The notes under the pieces were generated by a model. That model did not search any database. It saw only the letters and a program-made list of their open reading frames with translations, and was not told where the DNA came from. From an uncultured Ruegeria sp. (GTDB taxonomy: Bacteria; Pseudomonadota; Alphaproteobacteria; Rhodobacterales; Rhodobacteraceae), in the NCBI RefSeq assembly GCF_947497005.1, contig NZ_CANMFF010000028.1, forward strand, positions 1 through 44,468: a stretch of DNA of 44,468 nucleotides, given 5' to 3'. Both the position numbers and the translations under genes were made by a program. Shown piece after piece: positions 16,891 through 25,549 of the stretch. Each line of letters opens with the position of its first letter. Within the stretch, counting starts at the first letter, position 1.

Positions 16891-17596
16891 TCATCCCTCC
16901 CATCGACAAGGTACTGCCGGAGGAAACGTATCCTGTCGTCTTACTTGCTTGTCCCTTCTGAGGGGATTTGGGAGTGAAATGATCAGCAGAGAAAAAGACT
17001 CTGTAGAGCGGCGCGAAAAAAAATATAGGCAACTGAAACGGTATCAAACCAATTTAATTTGACAAGACCGGCATCGGTATCTAAGCCGCCGTTCTTGAGC
17101 GTGGCATATTTCCGGTAACATATGACTTCAATCTCGCCCGCGTCATTTTCGCCACCCCCGGATACGATAGAGCCACCAACAAAGGCGCTATACGCGCTTG
17201 CTGATGTATCGGGTATCGCTCAGGAAGACGTTCTGGCAGGATGATCTTGTCGCACGTTGCCTATATCTCAATCTTGTAAACCATTTGTAGCGTGGCAAGT
17301 CTCGGCAGTCAGTTGTTGGGGGACCAACGCATCGGGGTGGGCGGTCGTGTCCGAATGGGCCTCAGAAACGTAGAATTTCACCTTGCTGAGCACAGGTTTC
17401 AAATGTCGGTGTTGCCCGCATTGTGTGAGTTCATATACATTCAGGCTTCGCAGCTGCGGCTAAAGTCCGGTTTGACGGGCCGCATCGCAGCGTCAACGGG
17501 TGTTGCCGGAGGTCGGCTTTGGGCCGCCAGTTGGCTCCCGGTGTATATGCTAAAGACAGAAGCCATGCGCCATGAAAACCAGAGTAAATGCGTCTT
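16891..17596. other. Gene-free interval with a dispersed repeat
   Basis: About 700 bases between the peroxidase and the beta-propeller gene hold no gene that I can support. Two very short frames were seen: 16979-17062, 27 codons behind GGGAG and rich in Lys and Arg, and 17122-17247, about 40 codons rich in Pro. Neither resembles a known protein. Copy B of the dispersed repeat lies at 17417-17531. The composition is more AT-rich in the first 150 bases than in the flanking genes. Confidence 0.6.
17417..17531. repeat. Dispersed degenerate repeat, copy B
   Basis: Aligns without gaps to copy A at 7226-7340. The anchors CATTGTGTGAGTT, TTTGACGGGCCGC and TTTGGGCCG occur at identical spacing. Copy B sits in the gene-free interval just 3' of the beta-propeller gene, which ends at 17597 on the reverse strand. 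Confidence 0.6.
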
Positions 17597-18472
17597 TTAG
17601 TCGAGATTTTGTGCCGCCTGAGAAGGCAACTCTGCATAGGATGCGTCATAGAAATAAGTCAGCCATATTGACGATCCATCGAAGAATATATCGGAAATCC
17701 CACGCGAATGAGACCCGGCGTCCACTGGAAGAATGGTTCCATTAGTTTCAACGCGCATAAGCTTTGCTCTCGGGTGCTCCTTGTGACCCGGATAACCTCC
17801 GACGACAACTGTGTCGTTGATTAATTCAACGGATTCCAAGTTGCCGAAGCCGTCTGAAAGTGTTGCAACGGTATGCCCGTTGTCTGAATGCGGCACCCAA
17901 TACAAGGCGCTGTCCCATGCGTCGTCGCTGCCCCAAGAGACGGCGTAAATTCCTGTCTTTGCAATTGCAATGCGGGCAAGCCCAATGATGCGCAGATCGC
18001 CGAAGTAAGGTTGAATTTGTCCGGTTTTGGTTGCGACCGATAAGAACGCGCCGCGCCCGAAATCACTCACGAGAAGAGTGTTCTCGTCGAGAACTTCAAT
18101 GTCGTAAAGAAAAACACCATCTCCATCGAGAGCCTGCCGCCAGTTTATTGTGCCATCCAAAGCGGTAGAGATGACCTCATTGCCATCCACAATGACAATC
18201 TGGTTGCCAGAACGCACCATTCCTGTCGGGTTGCGCAGGCCTTGCCCATCCGAGAGTTTGATTTCTTCCGACGCACCGTCGGAAGCAACCTTATAAAGCC
18301 CACCATTCGTTGCGTCTGAGCCGAACTCTTCATCTGGCCCACCTGGTCCAATCGACACGGCATAGATATCGTTCCCGATTGGCAAAACGGCTTCGGTAAA
18401 AGGCGGCAGCTTGTGTTCCGCGACAGCAGGGCAAGCCACGGCGCTAGCAACCAGTAGCGAAAGAACTTTCAT
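17597..18472 (-). CDS. Secreted ScyD/ScyE-like beta-propeller protein
   Basis: 291-residue protein with a signal peptide (MKVLSLLVASAVACPAVA). The mature part is a repeat-rich, beta-propeller-like sequence: NDIYAVSIGPGG, NGGLYKVASDGAS, LRNPTGMVRSGNQIVIVDGNEV, DIEVLDENTLLVSDFGRGAFLSVATKTGQI and GFGNLESVELINDTVVVGGYPG. Together these resemble ScyD/ScyE and SMP-30-like propellers. No catalytic residues can be assigned. It follows the alpha/beta hydrolase gene on the same strand after 97 bases and may share its transcript. Confidence 0.65.
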   Translation of the reverse strand: MKVLSLLVASAVACPAVAEHKLPPFTEAVLPIGNDIYAVSIGPGGPDEEFGSDATNGGLYKVASDGASEEIKLSDGQGLRNPTGMVRSGNQIVIVDGNEVISTALDGTINWRQALDGDGVFLYDIEVLDENTLLVSDFGRGAFLSVATKTGQIQPYFGDLRIIGLARIAIAKTGIYAVSWGSDDAWDSALYWVPHSDNGHTVATLSDGFGNLESVELINDTVVVGGYPGHKEHPRAKLMRVETNGTILPVDAGSHSRGISDIFFDGSSIWLTYFYDASYAELPSQAAQNLD

Positions 18473-18569
18473 CGCAAATTATTCTCCTGTGTAATTGCGT
18501 TTCGATGTCGCCGCCCGTTTTTCGGCAATGATTGCTCTGGAGCGGCCGTTACGAACCAAGTAGTCTGCA

Positions 18570-19604
18570 TCAGATGCTTCGGTCGAAGGTCAAAAAGTGC
18601 GGGGCCAGCGCACTGACGGCGGCGTCAATGATCAGCGGGTCTTCGTAAAACTGAAGCTGGTTGGCGCCGTCGATCCAATGCAACGTCTTCTGCTCTGACG
18701 CGATTTCTTCAAAAATACGGCGGGGAATGTCCTGACCGCTTGCAGCTCTGTCGCCATGGATCATCAATACGGGCAGGCTCAGTTGAGGGGCTGTTTCGTC
18801 GATCCGCCAACCCCAAATGCCGGCTTCGCTCATCGCGGTGATGCGGTTTTCCCACCCACCTTTGAAAGTCAGCCACGGGGCCCTGTTGTCCCAAGGTAAG
18901 TACCAATCTGCTATGGCTGTTGCGGTCAGAAGGGCACCCTCAGAGCCGACGATCGGAATGTAGATTACTTTCCCCGTTTTTTCGAAATCGGCGGCTGCTT
19001 TGGTCGCGCGATCCATACGCGCTTCAACTGCGGCATCACTTCCAAGGTACATTCTGGCGGTTTCCGCGGTCAGATAATGACCCGCGACAACCCCGAGAGA
19101 CGCCACTCGATCGTCTGTCGCCGCTGTTTCAATCGCCCAGTTGACGCCCTGGCAAATCCCGAGAAGGTGAAGCCGGTTTGCGTCGATGCCTTCCTGAGCG
19201 GCGAGAAAACCGAGGGCGGCTTGGCAGTCCTCAACCTTGGCTTCACCAGACTCGTAGCGTCGGGGTGTGCCCGAGCTTTCTCCGTGATAGCGCGGGTCGA
19301 ATATCAGAACGGCCAATCCGCGCGATGCCAGGCGGGTTGCATATTGCACCGGTGACTGTTCCTTGACGAATGCAACAGGCCCGATGATCACGATTGCCGG
19401 GTGAGGTCCTTCCGAAGCAGGTCTCAACAACTTTCCAACAAGGGTTTCCCCAGAGCTGTCAAAGGACACTGTTTCAACATCATAAGAGCCAAGTGCCGAT
19501 TGATCTACGTCACCGGATGCCTCCGCAGTGCTAGGCCGGGCGGCGAAAGCTCCGGTCATGGATGTTGCAACCGCGATTGAGGTGAACACGCGTCGTGTAA
19601 TCAT
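18570..19604 (-). CDS. Tat-exported alpha/beta hydrolase with a Cys nucleophile motif
   Basis: 344-residue alpha/beta hydrolase. The N-terminus MITRRVFTSIAVATS carries twin Arg and a hydrophobic core ending near ARPSTAEA, consistent with Tat export. The nucleophile elbow reads LLGICQG, with Cys151 in place of the usual Ser, as in dienelactone hydrolases. An Asp follows in MIHGDRAASG. Where relatives place the catalytic His before FYD, this protein reads DGANQLQFYED, so the His is not evident. Other features are IFDPRYHGESSG and the lid region GGWENRITAMSEAGIWGW. It is divergent from a LysR regulator, which probably controls it. The substrate is unknown. Confidence 0.85.
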   Translation of the reverse strand: MITRRVFTSIAVATSMTGAFAARPSTAEASGDVDQSALGSYDVETVSFDSSGETLVGKLLRPASEGPHPAIVIIGPVAFVKEQSPVQYATRLASRGLAVLIFDPRYHGESSGTPRRYESGEAKVEDCQAALGFLAAQEGIDANRLHLLGICQGVNWAIETAATDDRVASLGVVAGHYLTAETARMYLGSDAAVEARMDRATKAAADFEKTGKVIYIPIVGSEGALLTATAIADWYLPWDNRAPWLTFKGGWENRITAMSEAGIWGWRIDETAPQLSLPVLMIHGDRAASGQDIPRRIFEEIASEQKTLHWIDGANQLQFYEDPLIIDAAVSALAPHFLTFDRSI

Positions 19605-19742
19605 TGTCGCTGTCCTTTCGTGTTCAGTTTAGTGGTCCGCATTGCCAATACATCAGTGGAAGATCGCCTGATCGGGTACATCCGGTCGGACTTCACTTGT
19701 CAGTTAGCGGGAGATCGACATAATTAGGATGACGCAAATAGC

Positions 19743-20678
19743 ATGATGGACATGCGTGAAATGAATGACGGTCTAACTTCACTGGATATGCGGACCCTTC
19801 GGTTCTTGCAGCTCCTGCTTCGCACAAGCAGCGTGACAGGCACGGCAATGCATCTGGGGATCAGCCAGCCCGCCGCCAGTCGAATTCTCGCCCGGGTGCG
19901 CGACCTGATAGGAGATCCGGTGCTGATCCGAACGCAGTCCGGATACCAGTTAACGGATCATGCTCTGAGCCTGAATGAACCTGTCGATGCAGCGCTATCG
20001 GCCATAGCTGACGTCTTCAGGCCATCCGCCTTTGATCCGGCTCAGTCCAGCCATTGCTATCGCATCGCCTCGACAGATTACGGTGTCGCGGCTGTCCTGG
20101 GACCGATGATGGACGTCTTTGCCATTACTGCACCAAACTTAAGATTCGAGGTCTCGCCGCTGGTGCCGCAAAGTTTTGGCGACCTTGAAAATGGAGCAAT
20201 TGATCTGCTGCTATACGCGGATTTGGATGCCAGGAACGACTTGCTCATTCAGAAGCTATTTGATGAAACCTACGAAGTTCTTTTCCGACAAGGCCATCCG
20301 CTCGAGGAACACGCAGCGCCACAGCGAGCCTTTACTCCGCAAGACGTGGCGCCTTACCGGTTAATCGAGTTCAGTTTTCCGGGCACGACAAGTTTGAAAC
20401 CGGATACGATCATGCGGGAAGACGGAAACGCTTCGAATGCCGTATTCCAGCAGCCCTTCTTCACCACGCTTCCTTTCCTGGTAGGGCAGACGGATGCGGT
20501 TGCAGCTGTTCCCAAGCGGCTGGCAAAGCAAGTCCAGAAATTGACCTCTCTTTGTTCAGCTCCGTTTCAGTCGAGTTACGGTTTTTCCTATTATCTGGTC
20601 CGTCACGAGCGCAGCCGCTATAACCCGGCGGTCAATTGGCTGAAGGTACGAGCATTGGAGATCACCAAGTTTGACTGA
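19743..20678 (+). CDS. LysR-family transcriptional regulator
   Basis: 311-residue LysR-type regulator. The N-terminal winged HTH is at about residues 15-75 (LDMRTLRFLQLLLRTSSVTGTAMHLGISQPAASRILARVRD, then GDPVLIRTQSGYQLTD). The effector-binding domain follows with a NodD/LinR-like pattern (YRIASTDYGVAAVLGPMM, LENGAIDLLLYADL, YEVLFRQGHPL). Several in-frame ATGs (19743, 19746, 19752, 19761) are possible starts. It is divergent from the alpha/beta hydrolase gene across a 138-base interval, the standard arrangement for autoregulation and target control. Confidence 0.9.
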   Translation: MMDMREMNDGLTSLDMRTLRFLQLLLRTSSVTGTAMHLGISQPAASRILARVRDLIGDPVLIRTQSGYQLTDHALSLNEPVDAALSAIADVFRPSAFDPAQSSHCYRIASTDYGVAAVLGPMMDVFAITAPNLRFEVSPLVPQSFGDLENGAIDLLLYADLDARNDLLIQKLFDETYEVLFRQGHPLEEHAAPQRAFTPQDVAPYRLIEFSFPGTTSLKPDTIMREDGNASNAVFQQPFFTTLPFLVGQTDAVAAVPKRLAKQVQKLTSLCSAPFQSSYGFSYYLVRHERSRYNPAVNWLKVRALEITKFD

Positions 20679-20917
20679 TCAGATGTTCGAGCCGTGATGC
20701 TGGTTTGAACGCAAGACTTTCGAAGTACAAAGAGGCCATCCCAATCACCAGTTGCTCCTGGGTCATGACGAAACCACAATCCATAAACGGCTGGTTTGTT
20801 GGGCGGAACTGAAACATCGACCGTTAACGTTACATCTTTGCTTAGAGCCGTGATCCAGGTTTTCTTCCACTTCCCCGCGTTGCTATCGCAGCGAATGTCT
20901 CCTTTGGCGATTGCCAT
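20679..20917 (-). CDS. Possible hypothetical ORF or gene fragment
   Basis: A reverse-strand frame from an ATG at 20917 gives MAIAKGDIRCDSNAGKWKKTW and then VTLTVDVSVPPNKPAVYGLWFRHDPGATGDWDGLFVL, which reads like a beta-rich protein domain. It continues antisense into the LysR 3' end, so its true end is unclear. The IS407-type element begins 18 bases upstream of the start, so it may be a fragment. I recognise no family. Confidence 0.25.
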
Positions 20918-20999
20918 GTTGAAGAGTGCAAGATTGACCTGCTCCCCTGAAAAGCCCTCGATTAGAGGTTAGCCTGTTCTCCAACGAAGGAGACAGACG

Positions 21000-21266
21000 A
21001 TGAAGAGAAGCCGTTTCAGCGAAGAACAGATTATTGGCATTCTGAAGGAGCAGCAGGCTGGGCTTGGGGCGAAGGAACTGTGCCGCAAGCATGGGATCAG
21101 CGATGCGACATTCTACAAATGGCGATCTAAGTACGGCGGCATGGAGGTGTCTGATGCGCGTCGGCTTAAGACGCTGGAATCGGAGAACGCCAAGTTGAAG
21201 AAGATGCTGGCTGAGCAGATGATGGACGTTGCCACGCTGAAAGAGATGCTTGGAAAAAACTTCTGA
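21000..21266 (+). CDS. IS407-type transposase OrfA
   Basis: 88-residue OrfA (HTH_Tnp_1 family). It has the helix-turn-helix KRSRFSEEQIIGILKEQQAG...ELCRKHGISDATFYKWRSKYGG and a C-terminal leucine-zipper-like helix LKTLESENAKLKKMLAEQMMDVATLKEML. It binds the element ends and supplies the N-terminus of the OrfAB transposase after a -1 frameshift. The frameshift site is the A6 run at 21254-21259 just before its stop. AAGGAG precedes the ATG. The protein is intact, but no full-length OrfB partner remains here. Confidence 0.88.
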   Translation: MKRSRFSEEQIIGILKEQQAGLGAKELCRKHGISDATFYKWRSKYGGMEVSDARRLKTLESENAKLKKMLAEQMMDVATLKEMLGKNF

Positions 21267-21724
21267 GGCCCAATTCGAGGAGGAATGCCGAGGATTGGGC
21301 AACGAAGACTAAGGGCTACAATCAGCGCCGCGCTTGTGCGTTGGCGGGGATCGATCCGCGCGTGTATCGGCGCAAGTTGAAGCGACCGGCAGACACTGAA
21401 CTGCGCGCCAGGATGAAAGAACTGGCGTCAGAGCGGCGTCGGTTCGGGTATCGGCGGCTGCACATCCTGCTCAAGCGTGAAGGCTGGGAAGTGAACTGGA
21501 AGAAGTTCTACCGGCTCTACCGCGAAGAAGGGTTAACCGTTCGTAAACGGGGCGGACGCAAGCGTGCAGTCGGCACCAGGACACCGGTGGCAATCCCGCA
21601 GGGGCCGAACCAGCGATGGTCACTCGACTTCATGTCAGACGCGCTGGAAGACGGGCGGCGGTTCCGGGTGCTGAACGTCATCGATGACTTCAGCCGGGAA
21701 TGCTTAGCTGCTGTGGTGGATACC
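21254..21724 (+). pseudogene. IS407-type transposase OrfB, N-terminal part
   Basis: Read in the -1 frame from the A6 slip site, it gives KKLLRPNSRRNAEDWAT and YNQRRACALAGIDPRVYRRKLKRP, then the HTH_21 segment RRRFGYRRLHILLKREGW and the start of the rve core QRWSLDFMSDALEDGRRFRVLNVIDDFSREC. It breaks off after AVVDT at 21724. The reading frame continues into unrelated sequence to 21829. The missing C-terminal part corresponds to the fragment at 89-624. Confidence 0.85.
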
Positions 21725-21818
21725 TGCCTTGGGAACACCTTTTGTAATCAAAGTTGTAACCTTCAAACGGACATGGCGCCTTGTTTGCAAGAGTTTTCTT
21801 TTGTTTCAAGAGGTTGGA

Positions 21819-21876
<58 letters not shown>

Positions 21877-22213
21877 TCCTAATCCGCACGTGCAACAAGG
21901 TGCTGTTCTCCACTGCCGCAACCAGCACTATCTTGGAGAGATGTCTAGTGTTGTCAGTGGCTTGAAGGTTGCACAATCTTCTGGACGTATCAAGATCATA
22001 TGACATCTTTCTTAGATCAGGTCTGTCGCTGATCGAACTGAAACAAAGAGTTGGTGCAGCGGTGGCGCAGCGCTGCATGCACCGCCGCAGGGGCTATGGG
22101 GGCAATTGTCCCTCTGTGATCCCTAGATAGGGGCTCCAAAAAGTGTGTTGCAAATCCTTGTCGGCCCGCACTTGGTGTGTAATGGAAAAGCAGTCCAAGT
22201 ATTCGCAACGTAA

Positions 22214-23227
22214 CTATACACCGAGGCGGAACTTGGTCGGTGTCATTCCGGTTTGCCCTCGTAAAAAGCGAGTGAAATGGGACTTGTCGGAATAGCCGAG
22301 CATCAGACCAATCTCCGCAATTGTCATCCGGTCTTCTTTTAGGTGCTCCTTGGCGATATCGACACGCAGCCGTTTGATTTCGCGGGGTAGCGTTGTGCCT
22401 TGTTGCTGAAGCGCTTTCAGAAACCTCTCCTGCTGTATTCCCAGCAATCCCGCCACCACATTTGGTCCCAAATCGGTTTCATCTAGTTTGTCGCGTAAGA
22501 CAGATCGCAAAGCTGCCACCACGGATACCTCTTCATCTTGTCGAGGCGAGGCTATGGGTTTGGCAGAGCCCTCAGAGACATGATGCAAAAACAACCATTC
22601 CACAGGAAAACTGATTTGCATTCCGGGATCGGTTCCCACGCCAACTTCGATCCCTTTGTAGTCGATAGGCAGACCATTGATGTATCTGCTTTCCCATCGC
22701 ACGCACGAAGAGTCCCAGGAATCGCCGACAACGGTCTGCAATAGGCGTACATAGATTGCGGCACCAAAACCGGTCACCTGAACGGGGGGGACAGTTGGTT
22801 CCTGTTGCCTCTCGATACGATAAGTCGCTTTGTCTGCTTCAATGACGAGGCTGTGCCGCACAGAATTGGACTCCTGCGGTACGAGCTCAACAAAGCGAGT
22901 GAAAAACTCGAATAGCGTTTTTGTAGATTGCAAGGCTTGAGCGAACGGCGGCCATCCTTGTAGGTCAAACGCTTCCCCTACATTCAGTCCTAGGTATCGA
23001 TCCCCTGATACTTCTGAGAAGGCATTCACTAAACCGTAGACCAGCTCTGAGTGAACGAACACAGATGGGTCAGACAACAGTTCAGCTTTCAAGCCGACCT
23101 GATCCAATGCTGGTTGCGGATTGATTTTACGTCGGGTGAGATATTGCAGAAACGGAGCTGCTAAGGAGAGGCGAATAAAGCCCTCGCTATGCTCTTGAGA
23201 GGTGGAGTTGAAAGGCAAGCTCGTCAC
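22214..23227 (-). CDS. AraC-family transcriptional regulator
   Basis: 337-residue regulator. A large N-terminal effector domain of the Arabinose_bd type covers about residues 20-210. The C-terminal double HTH runs from about 240 to 335, with the end signature MTIAEIGLMLGYSDKSHFTRFLRGQTGMTPTKFR. It lies at the left end of the island, divergent from the amidohydrolase operon (starts 133 bases apart), and probably controls it. The effector is unknown; related OruR/ArgR-like proteins respond to amino-acid derivatives, which would suit the peptidase-like cargo but is not shown. Confidence 0.9.
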   Translation of the reverse strand: MTSLPFNSTSQEHSEGFIRLSLAAPFLQYLTRRKINPQPALDQVGLKAELLSDPSVFVHSELVYGLVNAFSEVSGDRYLGLNVGEAFDLQGWPPFAQALQSTKTLFEFFTRFVELVPQESNSVRHSLVIEADKATYRIERQQEPTVPPVQVTGFGAAIYVRLLQTVVGDSWDSSCVRWESRYINGLPIDYKGIEVGVGTDPGMQISFPVEWLFLHHVSEGSAKPIASPRQDEEVSVVAALRSVLRDKLDETDLGPNVVAGLLGIQQERFLKALQQQGTTLPREIKRLRVDIAKEHLKEDRMTIAEIGLMLGYSDKSHFTRFLRGQTGMTPTKFRLGV

Positions 23228-23360
23228 CCTTGTGATGATTGGTCGATTTATTCAGTGGCCATTTTTACGATCACATTCGAACACGCCAATTCAAAAGTGG
23301 CAACCGATGCAGAGTTTTCCGGACTACAGTTGGCAAAACATGAATATGAAGGGAGTACTT

Positions 23361-24758
23361 ATGTCCGGTCTACGAATGTCGCTTTGCTCGACGGTAATTG
23401 TCGCTGCAGGTCTTTCTTTTTCAGCGTCCGCGCAGGCTCAGGATCAAGAAGAACCCCAAACGTTGTTTACCAACGTGCACATCTTCGATGGCGTGAATGA
23501 ACAGCGCATCGAGAATGCCAGCGTATTGGTCGAGGGCAACCTGATTAAGTCCGTATCAACCGATGCGATCGATGCCCCCAATGCTACAGTCATTGACGGA
23601 GAGGGGCGGACACTGACCCCCGGGTTTATTGAACTGCACGCGCATCTCATGCTGATGGGCCCGACCTTGCCTGCGATGGAAGCCAACACGACATGGGAGG
23701 ACTTTGCCATACACGGTGCGCGGATGGCCGAGATGTATTTGATGCAGGGTTTCACCACTGTCCGGGATGCTGGTGGCGCTAATGGCGGACTACGTAGGGC
23801 GATAGACTCGGGGCAAATCGAGGGCCCTCGTTACTATCCATCTGGGGCGTTTATCGGAACACGCGGCGGTCACGCTGACTTCGCGAATTTCACAGCTCCA
23901 CCGGGTTCAGAGACCAACATGAGCCGTCTGAACATGGCGCAAGAAGTTAGCGGTGTAGACGACGTTTACAGGTTCGCACGCAACAATTTCCGTATGGGCG
24001 CGACACAGTTGAAATTCATGCAATCCGGGGGTGTCGTTTCGGCTTTTGATCCATGGCAATTGCTAGCTGGATCGCCCGAGGAAATTAGAGCCGCCGTGCA
24101 AGTGGCTAATGAGTATGGCAGCTATGTCATGGCGCATTCCTATCGTAAGGAAGCTATCCTGAGCGCGCTCGACGCAGGTGTTATGTCAATCGAACATGGC
24201 TTTTCGTTTGACTGTGAAATTGCCGAAGTCATGAACGAGAAGGGTGCGTACATTACAACAAACCTAACGGCGTTTGACCCCGGCCTTCTCGACATTCCAG
24301 CTGTGGCGAATGTTCCGGCGAGCCTTGCCAAAGCAAAGTCCGCGTCGGCCACATTTGCAGGCTATATCGACAATATGAAAGAATGCCCGGTCAAGCGAGG
24401 GTTCCAGACCGACTGTGTTGGCTCGGTCGAGGCTTGCAATATCCAGATTGCCTACGAGAAACACCTGAACAATGAATTTTTCGGGCCCTATACGTCCATG
24501 GTCACGCTGACATCGACAGGTGGCGAGGTCGTCGCTTTGTCAGGTGACTTTATGAACCCGTATACCGCTGGAAAACTGGGCGTTATCGAGGAAGGAGCCT
24601 ATGCGGATATCCTGCTAATCGATGGAAACCCACTCGAAGACTTCTCGGTTGTTGGCACGGGCGATCAGTGGTTCGGTGCCGATCCGAGGCCTGAAAGCCC
24701 AGATACGATCCGCCTGATCATGAAGGACGGCGTCATCTTCAAAAACACACTGGATTGA
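23361..24758 (+). CDS. Secreted metal-dependent amidohydrolase
   Basis: 465-residue amidohydrolase-superfamily protein with a signal peptide (MSGLRMSLCSTVIVAAGLSFSASAQA). The putative metal and catalytic residues all appear: H93-A-H95 in ELHAHLML, K218 in QLKFMQSGG (carboxylated Lys position), H259 in VMAHSYRK, H279 in SIEHGFSF and D351 in FQTDCVGS. The C-terminal beta-sandwich closes with GKLGVIEEGAYADILLIDGNPL and MKDGVIFKN. Relatives hydrolyse N-acyl or dipeptide bonds such as Xaa-Arg or Xaa-Pro. The ATG at 23361 is chosen for GGGAG at 23351-23355; ATG 23340 is possible. It is first in a four-gene operon whose next gene overlaps its stop region. Confidence 0.88.
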   Translation: MSGLRMSLCSTVIVAAGLSFSASAQAQDQEEPQTLFTNVHIFDGVNEQRIENASVLVEGNLIKSVSTDAIDAPNATVIDGEGRTLTPGFIELHAHLMLMGPTLPAMEANTTWEDFAIHGARMAEMYLMQGFTTVRDAGGANGGLRRAIDSGQIEGPRYYPSGAFIGTRGGHADFANFTAPPGSETNMSRLNMAQEVSGVDDVYRFARNNFRMGATQLKFMQSGGVVSAFDPWQLLAGSPEEIRAAVQVANEYGSYVMAHSYRKEAILSALDAGVMSIEHGFSFDCEIAEVMNEKGAYITTNLTAFDPGLLDIPAVANVPASLAKAKSASATFAGYIDNMKECPVKRGFQTDCVGSVEACNIQIAYEKHLNNEFFGPYTSMVTLTSTGGEVVALSGDFMNPYTAGKLGVIEEGAYADILLIDGNPLEDFSVVGTGDQWFGADPRPESPDTIRLIMKDGVIFKNTLD

Positions 24759-24784
24759 CCTGTCTAAACAGCCGGAGAGTATTT

Positions 24785-25549
24785 ATGCACCATTGGTTTC
24801 GCTCAGTAGTATTCGCAGGGTTGGTTTGGTGTGGACAGACTGCCATGGCGACGCCTGAAGCCGCGTTGGACTGGGCAGACCTGCCGGACCCATCCTCGCA
24901 GGTCTTTGAAGACCCCTATCGTGATCTCAGCCCGGAACAATTCGATGATATCCTTTACGTTGTGCGGCTGCGCGGCAGGTTGCAGCAGGACAGTGGCAGC
25001 GAAGAAGAGAGGCAGAAATGGCAAGCGCTTTTGATCGAAACTGAGGATGCATTGGCAGTTGAAGGAATTGATGTCGACTGGCTGCTCGATCAGCGGGAGG
25101 TTGTAACGGAACGTCGAAGAAAGGCTGGGACGAACGGAAATCAACAATTCGATGGTCAAACTATCACACTCGCGGGCTTTGCCATTCCTGCTCCGAGTGA
25201 TCCGGACGGTCGGCCTGTGGCATATTTGGTGCCAGAACGAGGGATGTGCAGTCACATGCCTCCACCTCCGCCCAACCAGATGATACGTGTACAGTTGAAT
25301 GGGGACTGGACGCCCAGCTATTTCCACGAACCCGTTCGGCTGACCGGCAAGCTGACTATCGATCCTTCTGTTCAAAATATGATGGTTGTGGACGGCCTTA
25401 TGCCTATGAATGCGACTTTCCAGCTAGAGACGGAACGTGTCGAAACTCTGGAAACCGAGGTAGACAGGCTAGAATGGAAGCAGCGTGCCGCTGATCGTAT
25501 CCGAGCGGCGGGCAATCGCAAGACCGGCGGGGCAAAGGCGTCTGAATGA
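24785..25549 (+). CDS. Secreted DUF3299-domain protein
   Basis: About 254 residues with a signal peptide ending near QTAMA. The C-terminal two thirds matches the DUF3299 pattern: DGQTITLAGFAIPAP, VAYLVPERGMCSHMPPPPPNQMIRV (the conserved Cys-His-Pro-rich block) and VRLTGKLTI. A charged helix-rich tail follows. DUF3299 proteins are periplasmic and of unknown biochemical role, often beside transport or metal-related genes. CGGAGAG precedes the ATG at 24785, which I prefer over a start inside the amidohydrolase end. Its stop overlaps the porin gene start by four bases, indicating coupling. Confidence 0.82.
   Translation: MHHWFRSVVFAGLVWCGQTAMATPEAALDWADLPDPSSQVFEDPYRDLSPEQFDDILYVVRLRGRLQQDSGSEEERQKWQALLIETEDALAVEGIDVDWLLDQREVVTERRRKAGTNGNQQFDGQTITLAGFAIPAPSDPDGRPVAYLVPERGMCSHMPPPPPNQMIRVQLNGDWTPSYFHEPVRLTGKLTIDPSVQNMMVVDGLMPMNATFQLETERVETLETEVDRLEWKQRAADRIRAAGNRKTGGAKASE

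Larger units (their letters stand above)
20935..21724 (+). mobile_element. IS3-family (IS407-type) element, 5' part
   Basis: Starts with the terminal sequence TGACCTGCTCCCCTGA, carries complete orfA and the first part of orfB, and ends abruptly at about 21724. The last 120 bases match the reverse-oriented 3' part at 494-624 almost exactly. Together the two partial copies cover a whole element, in inverted orientation about 20 kb apart. Confidence 0.85.

Noticed and set aside
20683..20695. FNR-like half sites in TTGACTGATCAGATG at the end of the LysR gene
   Set aside because: The half sites are spaced two bases apart instead of four, and the position is at a gene end.
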